Below, piece by piece: positions 14,911-21,662 of a DNA stretch of 21,662 nucleotides. Positions within the stretch are counted from its first letter, which is position 1, and each line of letters begins with the position of its first letter. Source of the DNA: a virus. Under the pieces are notes generated by a model, which was given only the letters and a program-made list of their open reading frames with translations, searched no databases and was not told the origin of the DNA. Made by a program: the position numbers and the translations under genes. Location of the stretch: the IMG/VR virus record IMGVR_UViG_3300009164_000406, positions 1-21,662 of that record. One strand, written 5' to 3'.

Positions 14911-17304
14911 ATGCCACATAGTTCGCTCAAACTCATCCCCGGCGTCGATCAGAACAAGACACTTGCGCTCAATGAAGCGGCTATCTCTGAAAGCCAGCTT
15001 ATCAGGTTCATCCCTGACAGGACGTTGGGCGGGCTTGTTCAAAAGCTGGGGGGTTGGACAAAGTATTTTGGCTCCACGATGGGTTCTATCGTTCGTGCTC
15101 TATGGGCATGGCAAGATACTAGCAACGAATCTTATTTGGGCATTGGCGCGGACGGAATTGCTGGCGGCGGCGGAAAAGCCCTGCAAGTCATTTCAGTTGT
15201 CGATAGCACCATAGACGATATAACGCCAAGACAACTAATTGTTAACAATGGAAGTCTTGTACCGCCAGAAGGCCCTGCCACTACCTTTGGTAGCAATCTG
15301 GTTGTTATGAATGATACAGGCCGCGGCATATCCAGCAATGATGTCGTTAACATTAAAACGCAAATAAGCGTTGGTGGCATTATCTTGTTCGGGCAGTATC
15401 AGTGCTACAACCCCGGCAATGACCCTGATTCCTACAACATCTATGCGTTGAATGTTGCGGGTAATCCCGATCTAGCACCTCTCCCTGCGCTCGCCTCCGA
15501 TGTAGTCGGCAATGGGACGACAGCAACTATAACCTATGACAGTACATATATTTTTGCTGTTGGCTCACAAGTTCTCGTAAGCGGAATGACAGGTGGGGCA
15601 GCGGGGTACAATGGAACATGGACCGTTACCGCATCTATAGCGGGAGAGGTTTCTTTTGCTAGCGTCCTGACAGCATCACTAAGCGGTCTAGCTACAGTAA
15701 ACACTGTCACCAGCGTCCCAAAATTCAACACGGTTTTAGATTCTAACAGCATAACGGTAACGCTTAACGACCACAGGTATGAAGCTGGAGACCTGTTTCC
15801 AGTTTTGATTAGTACGGTTGTTGATGGGTTTACGATTTTTGGCAACTACATAGTTATACAGAAGCTACTGGCTAGTAATAGCACCGCCACGCGAGAAGTT
15901 TCCTATCAATTTGTCATACAAGAAAAAACAATAGCAACATCAACAACTTCTGGATATGAAAATGGCGGATATGCCTACTACGTCTACAGCAAAGGGCAGA
16001 CTCCTACGATTGCCGGGTATGGTTACGGCATTCGCGGATATGGCGGTACTGGAAGCCCAACCTCTGGGTATGGCGGAACTATTTCCGGCACAACTCCAAC
16101 TTTCCCAACCGGAACACCTATAAATGCGGTTGATTGGACGTTAGACAATTGGGGTGAAGTGCTTCTGTCTTGCCCATTGGACGGGGCCATATATCAATGG
16201 TCTCCCACTGCTGGCAACGATCTTGCGACCGTAATACCGGAGGCCCCAACCGTTAACGAAGGCATGTTTCTTGCCATGCCACAACGGCAAATCATTGCAT
16301 GGGGCAGCACGGACAATGGCATCAAAGACCCGCTATTAATCCGCTGGTGCGATGTTGAGGATTACAATTCTTGGATTCCTACGATCACCAATCAGGCTGG
16401 TTCCTATCATCTTCCCAAAGGCTCACGGATTGTCCAGTGCATTCAGGGTCCACAGCAGGGCCTGATTTGGACCGATCTTGGTTGCTGGGCTATGCAATAT
16501 GTCGGGCTTCCCTATGTCTACCAATTCAACGAAGTTGGCACCGGCTGCGGCTTGATTGGCAGGAAAGCCGCAACGTCTGTCAATGGCGTCGTTTATTGGA
16601 TGGGATCAAGCCAATTTTATCGCCTGTCTGGTAATGGTGTCGAGCCAATCCGTTGCCCCGTTTGGGATGTTGTTTTTCAAGATTTGGACCTCAACAATCT
16701 TGACAGGATTAGGGTTGCGCCCAACTCCCGGTTTGGAGAAATTACATGGTATTACCCAACTGTTAGCAATGGCGGCGAAAATTACGCCTATGTAAAGTAC
16801 AACTTCGTTCTTGATCAGTGGGACTATGGGTCTAATTCGGCTGCAAACCCTTATGTGGCGCGTTCTGCTTGGACTAATGAATCCGTGCTTGGGCCACCTA
16901 TTGGGGCCGGTCTGAACCAATACCTGTTTCAGCATGAGACATCGCCTAATGCCGATGGGGCAGTGATGCAGTCTTCGTTCAGGACTGGATATTTTGCCTT
17001 AAGCGAAGCGGATGTTTTGATGTTTGTTGACCAGATATGGCCTGACATGAAGTGGGGTTATTATGGTAGTGCTTTCCAAAATGCTAACGTGAACATAACA
17101 TTTCATGTTGCCAGCTACCCCAATGACCCCAATGAACAGACCTATGGCCCATACACGATGACAAACGGCACAACATACCTGACTCCACGCTTCAGGGGGC
17201 GTCTTGTTTCCATAGAAATTAGCGACACAGCTACCGACATCAACGCATGGTGGCGGCTTGGAAACATTCGCTACCGTGTTCAACAGGATGGGAAATTCTT
17301 ATGA
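14911..17304 (+). CDS. P22 gp10-like DNA stabilisation / tail hub protein
   Basis: The product has 797 residues. The start (LKLIPGVDQNKTLALNEA, SQLIRFIPDRTLGGLVQKLGGW) is typical of the phage stabilisation protein family (P22 gp10), which closes the neck after DNA packaging and forms the tail hub. Residues about 196-268 are an inserted FCCH-like beta module (FAVGSQVLVSGMTGG, YNGTWTVTASIAGEVSFA). A Gly/Tyr-rich loop follows near 370-390 (GYGYGIRGYGG). The C-terminal half (VDWTLDNWGEVLLSCPLDGA, IQGPQQGLIWTDLGCWAMQY, YRLSGNGVEPIRCPVWDVVF) shows repeated beta-blade-like segments. It follows the adaptor by three bases and overlaps the next gene by ATGA. The longer length relative to P22 gp10 fits the inserts. 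Confidence 0.8.
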   Translation: MPHSSLKLIPGVDQNKTLALNEAAISESQLIRFIPDRTLGGLVQKLGGWTKYFGSTMGSIVRALWAWQDTSNESYLGIGADGIAGGGGKALQVISVVDSTIDDITPRQLIVNNGSLVPPEGPATTFGSNLVVMNDTGRGISSNDVVNIKTQISVGGIILFGQYQCYNPGNDPDSYNIYALNVAGNPDLAPLPALASDVVGNGTTATITYDSTYIFAVGSQVLVSGMTGGAAGYNGTWTVTASIAGEVSFASVLTASLSGLATVNTVTSVPKFNTVLDSNSITVTLNDHRYEAGDLFPVLISTVVDGFTIFGNYIVIQKLLASNSTATREVSYQFVIQEKTIATSTTSGYENGGYAYYVYSKGQTPTIAGYGYGIRGYGGTGSPTSGYGGTISGTTPTFPTGTPINAVDWTLDNWGEVLLSCPLDGAIYQWSPTAGNDLATVIPEAPTVNEGMFLAMPQRQIIAWGSTDNGIKDPLLIRWCDVEDYNSWIPTITNQAGSYHLPKGSRIVQCIQGPQQGLIWTDLGCWAMQYVGLPYVYQFNEVGTGCGLIGRKAATSVNGVVYWMGSSQFYRLSGNGVEPIRCPVWDVVFQDLDLNNLDRIRVAPNSRFGEITWYYPTVSNGGENYAYVKYNFVLDQWDYGSNSAANPYVARSAWTNESVLGPPIGAGLNQYLFQHETSPNADGAVMQSSFRTGYFALSEADVLMFVDQIWPDMKWGYYGSAFQNANVNITFHVASYPNDPNEQTYGPYTMTNGTTYLTPRFRGRLVSIEISDTATDINAWWRLGNIRYRVQQDGKFL

Positions 17305-17759
17305 GCGCCAGCCTCTCTGATATTCTTACAGTCCAGAAGAATGGCGTTGTGGCTATCAATGGGCTTGGTCAAATTCTCAAGACGATTGAGGCTGATTTGC
17401 CATGTATTTGCAGCAACTTAGCTCTTCTTGTTACAGCATTAAACAAGTCTATAGCTGGCAGCTTTCCATCAAATATCAGCACGACAGTAGCAGATTCTAC
17501 CACTGCGTTTGTGGTATCAGGTTCCGGTAGGCTGTTCAGTGTATCCATCCCGGTTCACACGGGATCGGCTCAAGTGTTCGTTTATGATGCAGCGACAGTT
17601 GGCGATATATCTGCGACAAACCTCATCTACGCATCGCTACCATCAAATTCGGCATCCTTTACGCCTTACCAGACAGTTGAGCTTCCATATAGCAATGGGC
17701 TTGTTCTAAAAACTGAAGCAGGAATGAATTTCTGCGTCGGCTATACCCCGAACACATGA
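17301..17759 (+). CDS. Small structural protein after gp10-like gene
   Basis: The product has 152 residues from the ATG at 17301, which overlaps the preceding stop (ATGA). A longer in-frame start at 17247 would run deep into the gp10-like gene and is rejected. The N-terminal part (SLSDILTVQKNGVVAINGLGQILKTIEADLPC) is helical, with Cys in DLPCICSN. The remainder is beta-rich (RLFSVSIPVHTGSAQVFVYD, PYSNGLVLKTEAGMNFCVGY). I do not recognise a named family. Position suggests a minor tail component or an accessory to the hub. Confidence 0.65.
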   Translation: MSASLSDILTVQKNGVVAINGLGQILKTIEADLPCICSNLALLVTALNKSIAGSFPSNISTTVADSTTAFVVSGSGRLFSVSIPVHTGSAQVFVYDAATVGDISATNLIYASLPSNSASFTPYQTVELPYSNGLVLKTEAGMNFCVGYTPNT

Positions 17760-17766
17760 GGACGCC

Positions 17767-18333
17767 ATGCCACTGAAGAAGGGTTCCTCACAGAAGACAA
17801 TCAGCGCCAATGTCAGCGAATTGGTGCATAGCGGACGTCCACAGAAGCAGGCTGTGGCGATAGCTTTGGACACGGCTCGAAAGGTATCACGCGCCAAGAG
17901 GGCGGCTGGTGGGCAGGCTCCCATGGGGGATTCTCCGCAGCCTCAGTCGCATGTTGGGCCAATCCATAGCCCCGTGGCAGGCAGGACCGATCATCTGCCA
18001 ATGCACGTTCCTTCTGGCTCGTATGTGATTCCGGCTGACATTGTGTCTTCTATGGGTGAAGGCAACACTATGGCAGGGTTCAGGGTCTTGGACGCTGCGT
18101 TAAGGGAGTTTGGCAATTCCCCGCAGGCACGGGCTCGCGGTGGCAGGGGGGGTGAAAATCAGGTGCCGATTGTTGCCGCTGGCGGGGAATATGTTATTCC
18201 TCCAGAAGTTGTCACGGCTATTGGGGATGGGGACATAAATTTGGGGCATACGGAGCTAGATTCCTTTGTGACAACAATGAGGAAGAAGCTCATAGACACC
18301 CTGAAAAAGCTCCCCGGACCCAAAAAGAATTGA
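17767..18333 (+). CDS. DUF6496-like phage protein with duplicated YVIP module
   Basis: The product has 188 residues from the ATG at 17767, with TGAGGA a few bases upstream. Residues 1-45 (MPLKKGSSQKTISANVSELV, HSGRPQKQAVAIALDTARK) match a short basic motif common in phage structural regions (DUF6496-like). Two related modules follow: residues 80-116 (PSGSYVIPADIVSSMGEGN) and 137-173 (AGGEYVIPPEVVTAIGDGD). They share a (G/S)-x-Y-V-I-P-x-(D/E)-(I/V)-V core and look like an internal duplication. A Gly/Arg linker separates them, and the end is lysine-rich. The role is unknown; its place before the ejection-type protein suggests an internal virion protein or an assembly helper. Confidence 0.7.
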   Translation: MPLKKGSSQKTISANVSELVHSGRPQKQAVAIALDTARKVSRAKRAAGGQAPMGDSPQPQSHVGPIHSPVAGRTDHLPMHVPSGSYVIPADIVSSMGEGNTMAGFRVLDAALREFGNSPQARARGGRGGENQVPIVAAGGEYVIPPEVVTAIGDGDINLGHTELDSFVTTMRKKLIDTLKKLPGPKKN

Positions 18334-18358
18334 TCACGGACTAGAAAAGGGGAAGTCC

Positions 18359-18847
18359 ATGCTTGACGATCTTGGTATCAGGGTAGCGCAGCCGGAAGAC
18401 ATCCATGAGCTTATGGATGTGGCAATGAGTGCCTGTTCAGAGAATGGGTTCATAAATCCCAATGTAAACAAGCTCTTAGAGCAAATCTGGTCCGCAGTTA
18501 ATCTTGACAATGGCATTGTCGGGGCGATTGGGGAGCCGGGAAAAATTGAAGGCGCAGTGCTACTCAGGTTGACAGATATGTGGTACTCTGACGATAAGGT
18601 GCTGGAAGAAAAGGGGATTTTCATTCTTCCGCAGTTTCGCGTTGCTAAGGGTGGGAGAGCGCGAAGGCTATGTGAATTTGCCAAAAGGGCGGCTGAAATG
18701 TTGGATGTACCGTTGTTGATCGGGGTTCTGTCCAACGACCGCACTGAGGCTAAGGTTAGGTTGTATGAGCGTCAATTTGGCAAGCCAACTGGCGCGTTCT
18801 TCCTCTATAATGCTCGTACAGGGTCTGTGCGAGAAGCAGCGGAGTAG
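18359..18847 (+). CDS. GNAT-like acetyltransferase in the tail gene cluster
   Basis: The product has 162 residues from the ATG at 18359, with GGGGAAG about 18349-18355. The order of elements fits a GNAT fold: IRVAQPEDIHELMDVAM at the start, NGIVGAIGE and IEGAVLLRLTDMWYSD as central strands, then FILPQFRVAKGGRARRLCEFAKR as the strand and acetyl-CoA loop/helix (residues 88-110), and LLIGVLSN, LYERQFGKPTGAFFLY at the end. The acetyl-CoA loop is not the textbook Q/R-x-x-G-x-G/A but the layout is close. Similar genes recur at this place in related phages. The substrate is unknown; a virion or host protein is possible. Confidence 0.7.
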   Translation: MLDDLGIRVAQPEDIHELMDVAMSACSENGFINPNVNKLLEQIWSAVNLDNGIVGAIGEPGKIEGAVLLRLTDMWYSDDKVLEEKGIFILPQFRVAKGGRARRLCEFAKRAAEMLDVPLLIGVLSNDRTEAKVRLYERQFGKPTGAFFLYNARTGSVREAAE

Positions 18848-18852
18848 ATGGC

Positions 18853-21662
18853 ATGAGTGGCGTCTTCGTCTTTAGGCAGCCTCCGCAGGGGTTTCACACC
18901 GAGTATTTTGGCGGCGGCGGCGGCAAAGGCGGCACCACGGTTCAGTCCACACAGATTCCTCCAGAGGTCTTGGCGCGCTACAATGCTGTCAACGCGCGGG
19001 CTGAAGAGGTCGCTAAAACGCCGTTTCAGCGATATGGCGGCGAGTTTGTTGCCCCTATAAATGCACAGCAAACGGCGGGTATTGGCGGCATAAATGCTGC
19101 CGCAAATCAAGCACAGCCGTATTATAGCAATGCAACAGAACAGTTGTATGGGGCTCAACAAAGCGCACAGCCATTTCTGAACCAAGCTACTGCCGCCACA
19201 ACAGCCGGTGGTCAGGCAATTAATCCTCAAAATATAAATACTGAAGCATATATGAATCCGTTCACGAAAAATGTTGTGAATGCTACGCAAGCTGCCATGC
19301 AACAGCAGTTTGGGCAGCAACGCTCTCAACAACAAGCACAAATGGCAAAAACAGGTGCTTTCAATAATTCACGATCTGGGCTTGAGCGAGCCACATTGGC
19401 AGGCCAACAAAGTTTGGCAGAAGCACAAGTTATTTCACCTCTTTACCAGCGCAATTATGAGCAAGCTTTACAAACCGGTCTTGGTGTTGCACAGACGAAT
19501 CGTACCGCTCAATCTCAGATGGGCCAGCAACTTGCCGCTCTTGGGCAGCAAAATTATGGCATGGGCGCAGATGTTTCGTCGCGCTTGGCGGGTCTTGGAA
19601 CTGCGGCACAAACAGCAGGTCTTCAGGGCGCGCAAGCGCGGATTGCGGCTGGCACTTTGCAGCAGCAGACGGCACAGGCCAAAAATGCGGCGCTCTATCA
19701 GCAACACTTGCAGGAACAGGGCTATCCCTTTCAGGTTGCTCAGTTTCTTGCCAACATTGCTACTGGTACTGGCGCGTTGTCTGGCAACACGACGACGCAG
19801 GATAAGTCTGGCGGCTTCTTCTCCAATCGTGGCGGCTTTAAGGTCAATGAACGCCCGGCCCGTGCTTATGGTGGTGGGTTAGATGTCAACTCTATGGGCG
19901 GCGCTGTCTACGATCCCGGCGAATATGCTCGTGGCGGCTATTCTGAAGGCGGCGTCCCATCTATGGATGACATTCTTGCTACGAATCAAGCGATGTTCAT
20001 GGGGCAGGGCTCCCCCTATGGGCAGGGCCAGAAGCCCGGTGTTGGTCTTGGCATTCCAAGTCAGGCTGCCAAAATAACTCCTCTTCAGGTCAAGCCAATT
20101 GCCCAAGAGGCAAAAGGCCCAGATCCGCTGACGCAGGCTGCCAACTTTGGCGAAGGTCTTGTTAAGACGAAGAAAGCTGGTCAGGAGATCAAAAGCTGGT
20201 TTGACAAGAAGCCTGAAGATGGCAAAGGCCCGACTGCGCCTGCTGACGGGAAAAGCGGCGTTCTGGCCGATTCTAAGGGGAATATCAGCGTTAATGCGCC
20301 ATCGGTCGGGCAGGCAGTTCCGATTGAACGCCCTGCCGGGTTAGCTGTCCCCAAGAATGTCTATTCCGGCCCCAATATCCAAAAGACGGATTTGGGTGAC
20401 GTTCCTGATATGGGTGGAAACCTCAACTTTGGCCCCGAAATCAAAGACCCCGGCAAAGGTTTGGCCTTTAACACAAGCAACTCAACGCCCGATCTTGGCA
20501 GATCAACTGCTGATTTTGGTGGCGTTCCCGATATGGGCGGCGATCAAGTTGCCAATCTTGGTGAAGACTTGGGCGGCGCTGACTTTGGCGATCTTGGCTC
20601 GTGGTTTGGCAATCGTGGCGGTGTAGCGGGCGGCAGGCGCAACGGCTATGCAGTAAAAGGTTTTGTCACCCCCGGCTATGATCCAGAGGTTCCCGGCACT
20701 GACATTATGGACACCACCGTTGATGAGGGCGAGCAATCCGTCAATCAACTCAAAGGTGAACAGGATGCCATGAACCCCAAAATCTCCGGTGGCGGAGGCG
20801 GGGGTGGTGGTCTTGGTCAGGCACTTGGGACCGCTATCAGCATTGGCAAGTTTTTCCTTAAGGATGGTGGCGCTGCCTATCGCGATGGCTATGCAGAGGG
20901 CGGCGAGTCTGGGGCGGTATCTGGTGGTCTCGATATAGATCGCCTCAACGCGCTGCTTTCTGCTGGTTCAAAGGCCGCAAATACAGCACCTATCCGCTAT
21001 AGAACGGATGATGGAACAGAGTTTCGTGGGCAGACCATGCGTTCTGGCCCGTTTGCCGAATACGGCGTTGGGCTTGGCACTAACTTGGGCGGCGGCAGGC
21101 TTGATGTCGATGCCGCTCGCGGGGCCACGCCTAATAGTCCTGCTCAGTACAGGGGTGGGATTAAGTGGTCCAAGAACTTTGCCGATGGTGGTCTTGCTTA
21201 TCGCGAGCATCATGCCAAACCAGATGAGACCAACGATTACAGCAATGTTGTCGGTGAAAAGTTCAATCCAGAAGATGTAGCGGCGGCGGCGGAAGAGATC
21301 GCGCCAACGGGTGTTGATCCCCGACTGGTTGCTCTAGCACCTGACCGGCCCGTTCGCGAAATGACGATGGACTCCTCCCTCATGTCCCGCGAGAGTGGTG
21401 GAGATTTCCGCGAGAAGAACGACGCTGTTGGGCATGGTGGCATGAAGGGCCACTTTGGCCGGGGCCAGTTTGGTCAGGCTCGCCTGCAAGATGCGATGAA
21501 CGCTGGTGTATTGCCGAAAGGCACGACCCCGGAACAGTTCATGGATAGCGAAGAACTTCAGAAGGCGACTGAGAAGTGGCACTTTGGCGATATTTCTCAG
21601 CACATTGCCAATAAGGGCTTGGACAAAGCCATTGGAACGACAATCAATGGCATTCCTGTCAC
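18853..21662 (+). CDS. Large ejection/internal virion protein with C-terminal lytic transglycosylase-like domain (partial)
   Basis: An open frame of 936 codons runs from the ATG at 18853 off the window end; the ATG at 18848 stops after two codons. Residues 1 to about 310 are Gln/Ala-rich and mostly helical (NPFTKNVVNATQAAMQQQFG, SRSGLERATLAGQQSL), a pattern of virion proteins that enter the cell with phage DNA. A long Gly/Pro/Asp-rich region follows, with recurring motifs such as GVPDMGG, DGGAAYRDGYAEGG and FADGGLAYRE. From about residue 840 a peptidoglycan-lysing domain begins: MSRESGGDFREKNDAVG with E847 as likely catalytic Glu, then GHFGRGQFGQARLQDAM and KWHFGDISQHIANKG. It probably opens the cell wall during DNA entry. 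The domain is incomplete here. Confidence 0.8.
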   Translation, partial: MSGVFVFRQPPQGFHTEYFGGGGGKGGTTVQSTQIPPEVLARYNAVNARAEEVAKTPFQRYGGEFVAPINAQQTAGIGGINAAANQAQPYYSNATEQLYGAQQSAQPFLNQATAATTAGGQAINPQNINTEAYMNPFTKNVVNATQAAMQQQFGQQRSQQQAQMAKTGAFNNSRSGLERATLAGQQSLAEAQVISPLYQRNYEQALQTGLGVAQTNRTAQSQMGQQLAALGQQNYGMGADVSSRLAGLGTAAQTAGLQGAQARIAAGTLQQQTAQAKNAALYQQHLQEQGYPFQVAQFLANIATGTGALSGNTTTQDKSGGFFSNRGGFKVNERPARAYGGGLDVNSMGGAVYDPGEYARGGYSEGGVPSMDDILATNQAMFMGQGSPYGQGQKPGVGLGIPSQAAKITPLQVKPIAQEAKGPDPLTQAANFGEGLVKTKKAGQEIKSWFDKKPEDGKGPTAPADGKSGVLADSKGNISVNAPSVGQAVPIERPAGLAVPKNVYSGPNIQKTDLGDVPDMGGNLNFGPEIKDPGKGLAFNTSNSTPDLGRSTADFGGVPDMGGDQVANLGEDLGGADFGDLGSWFGNRGGVAGGRRNGYAVKGFVTPGYDPEVPGTDIMDTTVDEGEQSVNQLKGEQDAMNPKISGGGGGGGGLGQALGTAISIGKFFLKDGGAAYRDGYAEGGESGAVSGGLDIDRLNALLSAGSKAANTAPIRYRTDDGTEFRGQTMRSGPFAEYGVGLGTNLGGGRLDVDAARGATPNSPAQYRGGIKWSKNFADGGLAYREHHAKPDETNDYSNVVGEKFNPEDVAAAAEEIAPTGVDPRLVALAPDRPVREMTMDSSLMSRESGGDFREKNDAVGHGGMKGHFGRGQFGQARLQDAMNAGVLPKGTTPEQFMDSEELQKATEKWHFGDISQHIANKGLDKAIGTTINGIPV

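Noticed and set aside
18569-18603. TTGACA inside the GNAT-like gene as a promoter
   Set aside because: No acceptable -10 at 16-18 bp and the position is inside a coding region; probably chance.

Overview
The window is part of a tailed bacteriophage (or prophage) genome. All recognisable genes lie on the + strand, packed with TAATG, ATGA or TGATG overlaps or short gaps carrying Shine-Dalgarno sequences. It looks like the late (virion plus lysis) half of a short-tailed, podovirus-like phage. It has a P22 gp10-like stabilisation protein, two adaptor-like proteins, a large ejection-type protein with a lytic transglycosylase end, and no tape measure or tail sheath. A holin of the gene-transfer-agent 3TM type and a GH108 endolysin suggest a Gram-negative, possibly alphaproteobacterial, host; this is inference. 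No integrase, repressor, tRNA, CRISPR or IS element is visible.

Layout: (1) 1-2209, capsid end region. It holds the C-terminal tail of a probable major capsid protein, a terminator that overlaps its stop codon, a free-standing endonuclease gene with its own promoter, a small decoration-like protein, and three tiny charged proteins, one of only 53 residues. (2) 2211-3998, a small structural protein, a head-tail adaptor and a zinc-ribbon structural protein. (3) 3998-9818, an unusually large appendage module: two paralogous collagen-like fibres sharing an N-terminal anchor (the first ending in a polyglycine adhesin domain), a conserved fibre-associated protein, a 33-codon fibre remnant, a YadA-head-like fibre and small accessory proteins. 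(4) 9847-12174, a 775-residue enzyme that fuses a SAM methyltransferase, a GT2 glycosyltransferase, TPR helices and a GT32 glycosyltransferase. (5) 12174-13918, a lysis cassette. (6) 13963-21662, a second adaptor, the gp10-like protein, small structural proteins, a GNAT-like protein and a large open-ended ejection protein.

The most interesting combination is the collagen-like fibres, which are rich in Gly-Pro-Thr triplets, next to the methyltransferase-glycosyltransferase fusion. Gly-Pro-Thr repeats are known O-glycosylation sites in bacterial collagen-like proteins such as BclA. A working hypothesis is that the phage carries its own enzyme to decorate its fibre threonines with a short, possibly methyl-capped glycan. 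The alternative is modification of host surface glycan. A second notable item is the endonuclease, which joins an HNH_3-like module lacking its catalytic residues to an apparently intact endonuclease VII-like module.
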